Assembly (NCBI GenBank): GCA_002943765.1
Contig: PQWQ01000005.1
Location: 992,001-1,056,000, forward strand
Source: Psoroptes ovis
Taxonomy: Eukaryota; Arthropoda; Arachnida; Sarcoptiformes; Psoroptidae
Length of the DNA: 64,000 nucleotides
Reading direction: 5' to 3'
The notes under the pieces: model-generated
What the model saw: the letters and a program-made list of their open reading frames with translations, nothing else
Databases searched by the model: none
What the model was told of the DNA's origin: nothing
In this document: positions 11,754-22,042 of the stretch, piece after piece
Layout of the letters: every line of letters starts with the position of its first letter
Position numbering within the stretch: position 1 is the stretch's first letter
Program-made: the position numbers and the translations under genes

Positions 11754-14700
11754 ATGAGTACCTCCGACGTTTTGATGAAGAATCTCCAGGAATTGGAGAA
11801 AGAGAAGCCAGTTATTAGGCGAATGATAACTGAAGTATTTAACCAAATTAACGAAAAAACGATTGATGCTTACGATTTGGTAAAGAAAACATTGGAATTA
11901 GCGAAGAGAGTCGCAGACTATCGAGCCAAATTCAAAGCATCAGCAGATTATGGACGTGAACATGGACTTCCGTTTGATTCCGAAAAATATGAATTGATCA
12001 ATACAGATTATCATCAGAAACTTGATAAAATATACGAAGTGGCCGACAAAACAAAGCAGGACATCAAAAAAATAAATATATTTGAAATGACCATCCAAGA
12101 CGACGCAACTAAAGCTAAAAATGAACCAAGTAAGTCAAATATAACTAATCAACAAGTTCAACAGGAAACAATCACAATGACAACCGAAGCTGAACCAAAA
12201 ACGATGCCTGAAAAATTTATTCTAAAAGAAATTGAAAAAATTAAACCATTTTCGGGGAAATTTTTAGATTTTCGGAAATTTTTCGAAAGTCTAACATCAC
12301 TTTTAGACCTTAGCTGTTTACCCCCGCAACGAAAAATCGATATAATTGCTGAAAAATTAGATGGACCAAGTCGACAACTTATAAATAGTATGGGCGATGA
12401 AGACGACTACGAGAAGGTCAAAACCATATTGCGTGAAAAATTTTATGATCCGTATGAAGTCGTATTAAATATAGCTCAACAGTTAAGAAGTCTTCCAAAG
12501 TTGACAAATAATTTTGATATAATGGGTATGGAACGAATACTGGAAGATATAAAGAAAACTGAAAAATTAATGATAAAGGTTAATATTAATCCCGCTTACA
12601 CGTATCAATTCAAAAGAATCATCTATCAAAAATTGACATATGAAATTATTAGTAAATTGGGTTGTGTTAGCGAAACCGATTTAAGTATCATTATCGAAGT
12701 ATTGGAAAAAGAACATAAATTGGCTAGAAGTAGAAGGGAAGATCAGAATCTCTTTGATGATTTCCTGAATTGCAATCCAATTGTTAAAACAAGTCCACAG
12801 AGACAAAATACAAGGTCAACCTATTGTTATTTTTGTAATAATCCAACACATAAATCTATTGATTGCTACGCTAAAATACCGTTGAAAACCAAAAAAAATA
12901 TAATTTGGGAAAAAAATTTATGCATCAGATGTTTAGAAAAAGGACATCGTATGAAAAACTGTAATTCAAAACGAATATGTCAAATTTGTAAAAGTGGTTA
13001 TCATGAAATTCTATGCCAAACACCTCAGCAAGACAATCCAAGATGGACTAATCAATCTAATGTTAACAGAGGAAATTATCGATCGATTACGTCTCCACAA
13101 AGAAATATGATTGAATACCCACAACAAAGATCGAATACCCCAAGAACAAAAGTTAAAGAAAGTTATGTGTGCGAAACCATGAATACAAAAAGTAATGATA
13201 TGAGGTCCCATGTTCAACAAAATTCCGATACAAATGAACAAAAAGAAATGAAAGATACAAAACCCGATGATTATGAAGTCCAGACAATGGAGGATGAGTT
13301 AATTGGTCTATCAAATCTAGAATCAAATATGCTCCACATGATGATGGCTCAGACGGAAACAACAGATATGGCTAAAAGAAAAGATTTGGAAGAACCAGTG
13401 GTAGTGAAAGCCCAAGTGAATGGTTTTGAACAAGAACTCATGATTGATAGCGGAGCAAACATCAGCTTCATAACACCGATGTATGTCAAAAAACTGTTGC
13501 TAAAAGAGAAACCATCAAACGAAAATATAATCACTCTGGGATCAAATGTTCATATAAAAGGCATATGTACGACAACAGTAAAAATTGAAAATATTGAACA
13601 TGAAGTTAAATTTTATGTGGTGCCGCATGAAAAAGATATAATCGCTTTAGGCAGGGATGCAATGCGAAGTTTTGGAATAAGTATTATTCCAGAAGATGAA
13701 AACAAATGGAAAGTAAAAATTAATATTGGTCAAGGTAAAGAAAAGGACGTTGAAGACCACGATATAGGAAAATTATTGAAAAAGTACAAAGATGTTTTTG
13801 CTAAAAATAAAGAAGATATTGGATGTATAAAAAACGAAATGGCACAAATTCATCTATCAAATGAAATACCGATCACATGCCGTCCTTACCCCTGTACAGC
13901 GATGGACCAGGAAATAATCGATAAAGAAATTGACCGGTTATTGAAAATGGATGTTATTGAACCATCAAACTCACCATTCTGTTTTCCAATAGTACTGGTT
14001 GATAAGAAAGACGAAGGAAAAAAAACAAGATTATGTGTTGATTATCGAAAATTGAATGACGTAACAATTGTAGAACATTATCCCATGCCGAAAATATCAG
14101 ATATTGATGAACGCTTAATAAATTCGACGTATTTTACAACTTTAGATATTAGCCAAGGATACTATCATGTGATGATAGATCCCGATGATCGTGGTAAAAC
14201 AGGATTTGTGACAAAATACGACCAGTATCAATGGAAAAGACTCCCATTTGGATTAAAAAACGCTCCGATGATTTTCCAAAGAATCATATGGTCATTAATA
14301 AAAAGAAATAATCTACACATGTACTGTCACAACTATATTGATGACATTATTATTTTCTCAAGAACAAAGAAGGAACATCTTACGCATTTGGATAATGTAA
14401 TGAACGTTTTGTTGAAAGAAAATATAAAATTAAAATTGTCGAAATGTATCTTTGGTATGAAATCTATTATATTTTTGGGACATAAGATCTCTGAACATGG
14501 AATTGCTCCATGCAGATCAAATATTGAAGCAATAGTAAAAGCAGAACCACCTAAGAATTTGAAAGATTTGAGGGGATTTCTTGGCAAAATTAATTATTAC
14601 CATAAATTCATTCCAAATAGAGCGGAAAAGACGTATTATCTAACGGAATTATTGAAGAAAAATCAGAAATGGGAATGGACCGAAAATCAACAAAAAGAAT

Positions 14701-15818
14701 TTGAAAATTTGAAAAACTTGCTTATCAAAGAACCTATTTTAAAATTGTTCAATCCTAAATTTGAAATTAAAATTTACACAGATGCAAGTTTAAAAGGTAT
14801 TGGTGCGGTATTGAAACAAATTCATCCCAATGAACAAGAATATCCTGTCGCTTACTTTTCAAAAAAATTGTTGCCATATCAACAAAGATATTCAGCATCT
14901 GAATTAGAATGCTTAGCAATTCTTGAAGCGGTAGAGTATTGGCATTATTGGTTAATTGGACAAAAATTCACTATTGTTACTGATCACAAACCGTTGGAAA
15001 GCCTTAAAAAAATAAAAAAGCCGAAAACAAGGTTGTTCAATTGGGCTTTGCGGCTAAGCTCGTATCAATTTACTATTGTGTACAGAAAGGGCGCTGATAA
15101 TCAAGAAGCCGATTACCTCTCACGCCATCCGATCCATGATTTAGAAGAGATGGCCAAAGCTCCGATGATCATGTTTACAAATCTTTGGGAAGATACTGAT
15201 AAAATTATTGCAATTCAAAAAAATTATAATCCGAAACAGTTGAATAAATGCTATGAAAAAAATGGAATTATTTATCGAAAGAAAAAGAATTTTGAACAAA
15301 TCTTCATCCCAAAGGCGGAAGCGGAAAACGAACTCAGAAGAATTCACCACGAATTTGGCCATATAGGTTCAGTCCATTTATACGAGCATTATTCCAGACG
15401 ATATTACACCCCAGATATTATGAAGATCATTAAAAAAGTGGTGCAAAATTGTGAGGTGTGTAACATCACCAAGAAAAACTCTTATCGTTTTGGATTTATG
15501 GGTCAAATAGGACCAGCGAAATTACCATTCGAAATCATCCATATCGACACAATAGGAGGATTCCAAAGTTTTGGATCAAATAAACGATTTTTACATCTAG
15601 CAATCGATGCTTTTACAAGATTTATATGGATTATTTGTTCAAAGACGCAGACGGCAAAAGATATGATAAATTTGGTCAAAAAAATTCAAAGCGTAACGAA
15701 ACCAAAATTGATTATTGCTGACCAATATCCGGCAATAAAAAGGAACCGAATTCAAAACGTACTTAAAGAGGAACAACATAGGTATTATGTTTATCCCGAG
15801 GGATCATCCTTCCAGTAA
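11754..15818 (+). CDS. gag-pol: Gag-Pol polyprotein, integrase interrupted by a frame change
   Basis: The ATG at 11754 opens 1354 codons after a 36-base leader. Residues of about 150-340 form a capsid-like region of the kind seen in BEL/Pao Gags (F-SGKFLDFRKFFESL pattern). Three CCHC knuckles follow at about 358-420. The protease has the active-site triplet DSG at 565-567. RT carries LPFGLKNAP and the catalytic YIDD at 861-864. RNase H has TDAS with Asp 1010. Integrase has the HH-CC zinc motif from 1198, Asp 1265 and Asp 1323. The frame then ends at 15818 before the catalytic Glu, which is found 35 residues on in the +1-shifted frame (15829). The frame change lies near 15795-15800. Gag and Pol are one continuous frame, unlike classical gypsy, which uses a frameshift between them. 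The product would copy and integrate the element; this copy cannot make a complete integrase without a shift. Confidence 0.92.
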   Translation: MSTSDVLMKNLQELEKEKPVIRRMITEVFNQINEKTIDAYDLVKKTLELAKRVADYRAKFKASADYGREHGLPFDSEKYELINTDYHQKLDKIYEVADKTKQDIKKINIFEMTIQDDATKAKNEPSKSNITNQQVQQETITMTTEAEPKTMPEKFILKEIEKIKPFSGKFLDFRKFFESLTSLLDLSCLPPQRKIDIIAEKLDGPSRQLINSMGDEDDYEKVKTILREKFYDPYEVVLNIAQQLRSLPKLTNNFDIMGMERILEDIKKTEKLMIKVNINPAYTYQFKRIIYQKLTYEIISKLGCVSETDLSIIIEVLEKEHKLARSRREDQNLFDDFLNCNPIVKTSPQRQNTRSTYCYFCNNPTHKSIDCYAKIPLKTKKNIIWEKNLCIRCLEKGHRMKNCNSKRICQICKSGYHEILCQTPQQDNPRWTNQSNVNRGNYRSITSPQRNMIEYPQQRSNTPRTKVKESYVCETMNTKSNDMRSHVQQNSDTNEQKEMKDTKPDDYEVQTMEDELIGLSNLESNMLHMMMAQTETTDMAKRKDLEEPVVVKAQVNGFEQELMIDSGANISFITPMYVKKLLLKEKPSNENIITLGSNVHIKGICTTTVKIENIEHEVKFYVVPHEKDIIALGRDAMRSFGISIIPEDENKWKVKINIGQGKEKDVEDHDIGKLLKKYKDVFAKNKEDIGCIKNEMAQIHLSNEIPITCRPYPCTAMDQEIIDKEIDRLLKMDVIEPSNSPFCFPIVLVDKKDEGKKTRLCVDYRKLNDVTIVEHYPMPKISDIDERLINSTYFTTLDISQGYYHVMIDPDDRGKTGFVTKYDQYQWKRLPFGLKNAPMIFQRIIWSLIKRNNLHMYCHNYIDDIIIFSRTKKEHLTHLDNVMNVLLKENIKLKLSKCIFGMKSIIFLGHKISEHGIAPCRSNIEAIVKAEPPKNLKDLRGFLGKINYYHKFIPNRAEKTYYLTELLKKNQKWEWTENQQKEFENLKNLLIKEPILKLFNPKFEIKIYTDASLKGIGAVLKQIHPNEQEYPVAYFSKKLLPYQQRYSASELECLAILEAVEYWHYWLIGQKFTIVTDHKPLESLKKIKKPKTRLFNWALRLSSYQFTIVYRKGADNQEADYLSRHPIHDLEEMAKAPMIMFTNLWEDTDKIIAIQKNYNPKQLNKCYEKNGIIYRKKKNFEQIFIPKAEAENELRRIHHEFGHIGSVHLYEHYSRRYYTPDIMKIIKKVVQNCEVCNITKKNSYRFGFMGQIGPAKLPFEIIHIDTIGGFQSFGSNKRFLHLAIDAFTRFIWIICSKTQTAKDMINLVKKIQSVTKPKLIIADQYPAIKRNRIQNVLKEEQHRYYVYPEGSSFQ

Positions 15819-16431
15819 TGGGATAGTCGAACGTGTAAACCAAACAATTTGCGATCGAATCCGTCATAAAATATACGAAACATCTAAAGAAAAAAGGACG
15901 TTATCCTGGGCAACGCATGCTGCAAAAGCAGCTGAAGAATACAATAAAACCATTCATAGTGTCACAAAGTATTCCCCATTATTTCTGTTGACAGGGTATG
16001 ATGCTGAAGAAATATTAGGACCGGAGGAAGTAGTAGAAGCACGAAAAATTGCTTTTCAAAATTCAAATTTAATGCATGAAAAAAATAAGAAAAAATATGA
16101 TGAAACAAGAAAAGAATTACCATTGGAAATAATCGACGAAGTGTATGTCTCCAAAGGAAACGCTTTGAACCGGAAAAAATTGGACGCAAGATTTGAAGGC
16201 CCGTTTCCAGTGATCGATAAAGAAGGGAATACAATGCTGAAAATCCAGAAGAAGGGAAAATTAGAAAAAGTTCACATTTCCCAAGTCAAGCCAAAATTTC
16301 ATCCGTTTAATATGGTGCTATTGACTTTACTAATGCTGATACACCTAGCTAATGGGAAATATGAACCCTCCGTCGCAGATCCTATTGTTTGGGAAAAAAA
16401 CCGATCATACTATCACAAAAGAATTAGTTAA
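15787..16431 (+). CDS. integrase C-terminal half fused in frame to an Env-type signal peptide
   Basis: This frame is shifted relative to gag-pol and overlaps its end. It starts within integrase: HPSSNGIVERVN carries the third catalytic residue, Glu at 15829-15831. It continues through a GPF-type C-terminal domain (RFEGPFPVID) to HISQVKPKFHP, the usual end of gypsy integrase. With no stop codon it runs into MVLLTLLMLIHLANG (ATG 16312), a good hydrophobic signal peptide for the Env-like protein. The frame then ends at 16431 because the Env body lies in the next frame. The ATG at 15787 is unlikely to be a real start; this is the continuation of pol after a break. A run of seven A residues near 16394-16400 is a likely site of the second frame change. 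Confidence 0.85.
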   Translation: MFIPRDHPSSNGIVERVNQTICDRIRHKIYETSKEKRTLSWATHAAKAAEEYNKTIHSVTKYSPLFLLTGYDAEEILGPEEVVEARKIAFQNSNLMHEKNKKKYDETRKELPLEIIDEVYVSKGNALNRKKLDARFEGPFPVIDKEGNTMLKIQKKGKLEKVHISQVKPKFHPFNMVLLTLLMLIHLANGKYEPSVADPIVWEKNRSYYHKRIS

Positions 16432-17887
16432 TACCTATTATTATATTCGTTTAGTAAATCCATGTAGTATCCTTAAAAGAACGGATAGACGTTTTGAATG
16501 TAACGCAAGATATGATTTCTGGATAATGGAAACAATAAATAAAAATTGCGATAAGATTAATATAACATATGATGACTTTATGGAAGAAAACCGGCGAAGA
16601 AAAAGATTTGTTGGAAGTATTTTAAAAGGTACGAAATTCTTATTCGAAAATTACGATAAGGTATTACATATTGGACAAACGATAGTTGGATTTGTAACTA
16701 ATTGGTTTGAACGAAAGAAAATAAAGTCATTGAAAGAAACACAAAGAAAACAGCAAGAACAAATCAAGGTTTTAATGAACTCTCAAAAAGAAATATTGAA
16801 AGAAATGGTGGACAAGTTGGATAAGATGGGCGAAATACAAATGAACAACAGAAAAACCATGGAAGATTTAATAGATGGTCTACATTATGACCTTATGGTG
16901 GGATCACAAATGGTGACTATCAGTCAAAATCTAAAAAAATTCTTTAATGAATTGGCTCGTGGTATAATCCCAATAGAATTTGAATTATTGTTTCCCGGAA
17001 TCGTTACCTCCGAAGATAAATATGAACAATGGGAATTCGTTGGATGTGATTTGTCATCACATTCCGATTTAATTTTGGAATTTATACAACCTCAACCGTA
17101 TGACGAATTAATTGTATATGAAAGCCATCCCTTTACTTTATATAAACAACAAGAAGATAAATTTTGTATGTACGAATACAGTGGCCCACGATACATGCTG
17201 TATAATCTAGAAAAAGATTGCGTAAAAAGACTCCATTTACATCCTCATCATAAGAAACGTTCAGAAAGTTTTATTATAAATAAACCAACAAGCTGTCAAG
17301 AGGATGATGAAATCGAAAAATTATGGGTAAAGAAATTTTGTGAAACAAAATCAAAATTCAATCAGGAAGAACTACAAATTCATTATAACAATAAATTTAT
17401 TTTTGTATATTGTTACAAACAATTGATAACGATCGAAAACATAACAAGTGAATGCGAAAACAAAATTTATAAAATCCCACAGAAGAAGGAGTTTATCGCT
17501 GGAAGTTTCCATCACAGACCATCAGTACGCAAAACGCTGGGAAATCATTCATTCCATTTGTATGAAAACGAATTGATTGGGAAAAACTTATACAGTGGAA
17601 TTTATAATTATTCGATCCAAACGAAAAACATAGATCAATTACTAGCGGAAATGAATAATCTTGATGAACCTGAAGAAGATTGTTTTAATAAATGGTTGAT
17701 GCTTATTCCAACAGGAGTCTGTTTATTGATTATTATCGCTGGTGTACTCATCGTAATATTGAGAAGGATAAAATTGACAAAGAAGAAGAGAAAAATATTA
17801 GAACGATCGCAAGAATTCATCGAGTTGGAAAATCAAGCTAGATCACAAGGATCAAATAGTCCAGAAGTAGATGATACCGCTGTGTAA
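16352..17887 (+). CDS. env: Env-like membrane fusion protein (errantivirus/baculovirus F type), signal peptide in another frame
   Basis: 511 codons from ATG 16352; the genuine N-terminus is probably the signal peptide at 16312 in the neighbouring frame, so the first 15 or so residues here are probably shadow. A furin-type site RRRKR at residues 81-85 (16592-16606) is followed by FVGS, as in fusion proteins where cleavage frees a fusion peptide. A long predicted helical stretch (residues of about 115-170) follows. A single membrane span lies near 447-470 (LLIIIAGVLIVIL), with a basic cytoplasmic tail of about 41 residues. Short piece before the cleavage site, long piece after it, and a C-terminal anchor is the layout of baculovirus F and insect errantivirus Env. 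Function is inferred from this layout. The frame break upstream means this copy would not be secreted as a normal precursor. Confidence 0.82.
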   Translation: MGNMNPPSQILLFGKKTDHTITKELVNTYYYIRLVNPCSILKRTDRRFECNARYDFWIMETINKNCDKINITYDDFMEENRRRKRFVGSILKGTKFLFENYDKVLHIGQTIVGFVTNWFERKKIKSLKETQRKQQEQIKVLMNSQKEILKEMVDKLDKMGEIQMNNRKTMEDLIDGLHYDLMVGSQMVTISQNLKKFFNELARGIIPIEFELLFPGIVTSEDKYEQWEFVGCDLSSHSDLILEFIQPQPYDELIVYESHPFTLYKQQEDKFCMYEYSGPRYMLYNLEKDCVKRLHLHPHHKKRSESFIINKPTSCQEDDEIEKLWVKKFCETKSKFNQEELQIHYNNKFIFVYCYKQLITIENITSECENKIYKIPQKKEFIAGSFHHRPSVRKTLGNHSFHLYENELIGKNLYSGIYNYSIQTKNIDQLLAEMNNLDEPEEDCFNKWLMLIPTGVCLLIIIAGVLIVILRRIKLTKKKRKILERSQEFIELENQARSQGSNSPEVDDTAV

Positions 17888-17952
17888 ACGAAATTGATGT
17901 CAATCCAAAATAAAGTTGCGCTTTTTCACCCCCCCGTATTGTTTTTTTTTTT

Positions 17953-17962
17953 AGAGGGGAGA
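17953..17962 (+). promoter_or_regulatory. polypurine tract of the env-containing retroelement
   Basis: AGAGGGGAGA lies directly against the 3' LTR start (17963), the expected position of the plus-strand primer. Confidence 0.85.
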
Positions 17963-18410
17963 TGTAATAGAAATGGTAGTTATTGATCTAAAGGGATGTT
18001 ATTTAACATCATTAATTTTTAAATCGTTAGCTTAATGATGATAATGTTTAGCTGATTACCATATTTGGCAAAAAAATTCCAATTTAATCACATTGGCTAA
18101 ACATGCACATCGTTATGATTTAAAGTATTCAAAACATCCTCGATTTAATTACCTTTCTATCACATTCCTTTCTCATAATATATATATTTTCCGTCATTTT
18201 AATCAAAATGAAAAATTTTTTCCAATTATTATTCAGTCAGTCGTTATTTTCATCAAATGTTGTCATTGTCATTGTCATTATCATTTTTATCAATAAATAA
18301 AATTTTTACAAAAAGAAAAAAACTTGTTGTTGTGTCATAAGTTTATTTCGTGAAAAAAAAAGAAAGTTAAATTCAACCAAAATTGCGCTCTCCACAACGT
18401 ATATCTTATA
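17963..18410 (+). repeat. 3' LTR of the env-containing retroelement
   Basis: Direct repeat of 11282-11717 with scattered differences. Examples are GGG for GAG in ATCTAAAGRGATG, two extra TGTCAT-like units near 18259, and a shorter A-run after the AATAAA at 18292. It ends TCTTATA next to a TATATA flank. Confidence 0.9.
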
Positions 18411-18727
18411 TATATATAAATATTCAAATGCAAATATTACCTTTTAGATATTATCCTTGTTTAATATACCTTTTTTTTTATACCATTTTTCACCTCTGTT
18501 TCACCTTTGTGCTGTTTGTAATTATTTTGAATGAATACAAAGGTTAAACCTTTGTATTCGGAAAAAAAATATAATAATAATTTATTCATATTCTCATTGT
18601 TTTTGTTTTTCGCCGATTCATTATGTAATTTTTAATTATTATTATTTTTTTGAATAAATTATTATTTAAAATAATTTAAAATGATGAGAGAAAATATGTG
18701 TGTGTGTGTGTTTGTGTGTGCGAACAT
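18411..18727. other. short spacer between the LTR element and the hAT element
   Basis: AT-rich with a TG-rich patch (18698-18720). It holds the 8-bp target copy GCGAACAT (18720-18727). No gene seen. Confidence 0.6.
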
Positions 18728-20010
18728 TAAGGTGACCAACCGTACTTATTTTATGAGTACTGTACTCATTTTGGGCGAGCTGTACTCAATTTGAATCCTG
18801 TACTTAAAAAGTACTTATTTTCAAAATTTGTACTCATTTGAATTTCAAAAACATTTTCTAGTTTATTTTATTTTAATTTCATAAATTGAAATAAGAATTT
18901 TGAATTTTAATTTAATTCAAATTTACTATGACAGTGATTCGAATTTCGCGCGCACACTTGTAAAGTATTTTCAGCAATCATAACGCGTGCGTAGCATTTT
19001 AAAAAAAGAAATGGAATTTCTTACTAAAAAGCAGCTTTTGTGTCGGTGTCAGATAAGTCTCAAATATATTCGTTTTTCAAATGATATCTTGCTTATCCCG
19101 AATCTGAATCGGGCATTATTACTATTCCAAAATTAAAAAGCGACATCTGACATCTCTTGACATCTTATATCGAAAAATTTTTGAAATTTCGATTTCGAAA
19201 ACAGTTAAGTTATTTAAGAATTTCGAAAAAGTGTTTTTTCCATTGTTCTCATATGTGAATATTCTAAATAATTCATAATAAGATTGAAAAAATTGATAAT
19301 TGTTCTATGTAAGTTTCAATATGATTGAATTTCAAATAGTTAACGATTAATTTGTTGTTATTTTGATTTTGTAGTATTCTACGATTTTTGAAATTTAAAA
19401 TTATTTTCATCTTGATTTATCATTCAATTCGTCGAAAAAATAATATAATTAAAATTTGTAATTTGTAAGTTTCTATATCATGGATTCATTTTCATTCTTT
19501 CTAAATATATCATTGATTGATAGGTCAATTTGTCTGACAATACGAAATATTTGAAAATAATCATGGAAATTTCGATGTGTTTGCCCGGAACCAATGCATG
19601 CATCGAAAAATTCTTTTCTATGGTCAATGATTTTTGGACCTATGAAAAATCTCAACTTCAAGTCAGCAATTTAAATGCAATAATGACTGTGAAGTATAAT
19701 ATGAATGATAAAAATTGCATTGACATCGCTGAATTGTTAGAAAAAAATGAGACAATCGCAAAAAAAAAATACATTCAGTCGAAAAATACCATCGAACGGG
19801 TACATCGGTATAATAGCAATGAATAATTTTTATTTTAAATTCTGTATTATCATCATTATTATTATTATTAAATATTAATATTAATATTACACAAATATTA
19901 ATATATTTTGTATTTTGTATTTTGTATTTTTTTTTTTTTTTTTTGCTTTTTATATTTCAAGTATAATACAAAGTGTACTTTTTCTGAACAAAAAATAGTT
20001 GGTCACCTTA
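18728..20010 (+). mobile_element. internally deleted hAT transposon
   Basis: 1283 bp with perfect 13-bp terminal inverted repeats, TAAGGTGACCAAC at 18728-18740 and its complement at 19998-20010. The exact 8-bp duplication GCGAACAT lies on both sides (18720-18727 and 20011-20018). An 8-bp duplication is the hallmark of hAT. Near the left end the words GTACTYATTTT and GTACTCAATTT recur several times (18741-18840), resembling the subterminal binding sites of hAT transposases. Only the last part of a transposase remains (19524-19826), so the copy is non-autonomous. Confidence 0.93.
19524..19826 (+). pseudogene. C-terminal remnant of a hAT transposase (dimerization domain)
   Basis: About 100 codons ending in TAA at 19824. 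The segment has LKIIMEISMCLPGTNACIEK, then FFS and a pattern of spaced hydrophobics, matching the hAT C-terminal dimerization motif (usually PATSAxSERxFS; the PGTNA form is a known variant). It begins after TTGATAG at 19516-19523, which could be a 3' splice site, and there is no ATG at its start. The N-terminal zinc finger and the catalytic core are missing from the element, so no active enzyme can come from it. Confidence 0.8.
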
Positions 20011-21668
20011 GCGAACATGCAGCCGTGGAATGTGAAACTATTCGACCTTTACCTTTTAGTCAGGTATTTACATGTATTTACAGGTCTTAAGATTTATTCA
20101 TATTTGCCGTGTACATGGGTAAGATTATGTCATCAGAAAAAAAAGGTTATGTCAACTTAATGTCAACTTTTGAAAGGTCATTTTTTTGTTATTCTTCGTG
20201 ATTTAAAAGGTATTAGATAAGGTTTATTTTAAGGTGATTAGATTATATACTTTGTTATTGCTTGTTTTTCATTATACTGCTTCAAAGGTACTTATATCCT
20301 TGATTCTGATTGATTGACGATATGATTTATTTATACATTTGTTTGTTCATCATCTTTTGCTCCCTTATCTTCTTTATCTTATTATTACATTCTACTTATG
20401 ATTCATTCAATGGTTCATTGAAGATGTGTTTTGTTTGTTTGTTTATTGTACGACAAAACAAAAAAAATTTAAAATATTTTACCCTCTCTCTGTTGAATAA
20501 TTGCCAATTTTTACACCAAACAAACACCAAACACCAACAACAACAGCAGCCAAAATCAATTCGACCATTTCATTTATTTGATTTTGCAAAATTTTAATTG
20601 ATTTTGGAGTTGAATCGCGTGATTTGACAAAATTTTGATTTTGTCAAATTAATCGATCAATCATGTGATTGGAATTTTTCTCTGTTTTTTTTTTTAATTA
20701 AGCTAAAACTCAGATAAGCCTCGGCTTACTTGGTTGTTTTTTGGGGCAAAAAAAAAATTTGACATTTTCAAAGCATTTCTTTGATTGCGCAAAGTTTGTG
20801 CAGCAATTTTCGGCTAAGAAATGGCGCCTATTTGTTTTTAGGAAAATCAACAGGTTTCTACCTTTTAAACACACACACACTCGAAGACATTTGTTGAATT
20901 CTTTGAAAAATTTTTGAAATAATTTCCTTTGAATTTTTTTCACCCATCGAAATTCCATTCAAAATATTTTGTTAATTGATTTTTTTAATTTTCATTTAAT
21001 TCATTAATTAATAATTATTCAAAGAAAAGGGCCTCTAGGCTAAATTTCAAAGGGGTGTGAATTTAATAATGATGATCATTATTTTTATGGATTTTTCAAT
21101 TGATTTTTCAATTGAATTAAATCATAAATTAAATTGAATAATTTTTAATTACATTTTTTTTTCAATTATGAATCATTCATTGTGTTTGTTTGTTTGTTTG
21201 TTTGTTTAATTAATTAAACATTTAAACATTTAACATTCATTTAAATCAATGAATCAATCCATAAAAATCAATTATCAATCATTTTGTCACATGTGTATAA
21301 TTATAAACTTTCCAATGCCTTTGAATAGCTTGTAGCCTACCTAATAATAGTTAAAGCTTGCGAAACATGACTGAATGACTGTGACTTGGTAAAAAAAAAA
21401 ATATGATGATGGCTATGAATATATAAACGACCGAAACGAAAAAATTCATTAAAATGTCATTAACACATCATCATCATCATCATAATCATTGTCACATGTG
21501 AGAATCTCTTTTCATATAATAATGATGATGAACTTGAGTCGAATGTATTCAATGAATTTTAAATGAATTATGAGCATACATAAAGATTTAAGATTTCTTT
21601 AATGAGAGGAATATAAGAGGATCGAGAGTAATCTTTCGAAGAAAATAAAGTCATTTGAAGATGATAAA

Positions 21669-21784
21669 TTATCGACCATCAAAATTCTGGTGGCTAGCTG
21701 GCCGATTGCCTGCCGAATCAACATGGTCTTTTTCGAAAGCATTCACAGCTAACATCTGCTGGATAAGGTCGAATGCTTGCCTTG
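21669..21784 (-). CDS. possible terminal coding exon on the minus strand (weak candidate)
   Basis: The minus strand reads about 38 codons with normal protein composition, including AFDLIQQMLAVNAFEKDHVD and then SAGNRPASHQNFDGR and TAA. A TTAG acceptor would precede it at 21785-21788. The segment is distinctly richer in GC than its neighbours. Against it, the acceptor has a poly-A rather than a pyrimidine tract upstream, no other exon of the gene was recognised nearby, and the plus strand is also open here. I do not recognise the protein. Confidence 0.22.
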
Positions 21785-22041
21785 CTAAGGTTAATCTATT
21801 TTTTTTTTTTTTTTGACCAAAGAAAAAAAATGTGAATCTTGATTCAGTTCATTTCGATTGAAGTCACCCTGAAGAATTCACCCAAAAAAAAAAAAAAAAA
21901 ATTCTTATTCTCCGCTAAATTCATTCGAATCATCTAAATCCAAATTCTAATTTGACATTTTTATATTCAATTCGGTTGAATTCATTCATTCATTTTGTTG
22001 TAATGTGATTCAAATTAAATTTAATTTAGTTTCTTCGTTTG

Positions 22042-22042
<1 letters not shown>

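Larger units (their letters stand above)
11282..18410 (+). mobile_element. LTR retroelement with gag-pol and env-like gene (Ty3/gypsy-type Pol)
   Basis: About 7.1 kb bounded by similar direct LTRs (11282-11717 and 17963-18410) and flanked by TATA on both sides, which fits a 4-bp target duplication inside an AT dinucleotide tract. Internal order is leader, Gag, protease, RT, RNase H, integrase, Env-like, polypurine tract. Protease-RT-RNase H-integrase followed by Env and insertion into TATATA are the features of errantivirus-like gypsy elements. The LTRs differ by several substitutions and small indels, including an extra TGTCAT-type repeat in the 3' copy. Together with two frame breaks this indicates an older insertion than the element at 25.5 kb. 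The env-containing copy may descend from an infectious endogenous retrovirus of invertebrates; this copy is broken as it stands. Confidence 0.93.
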
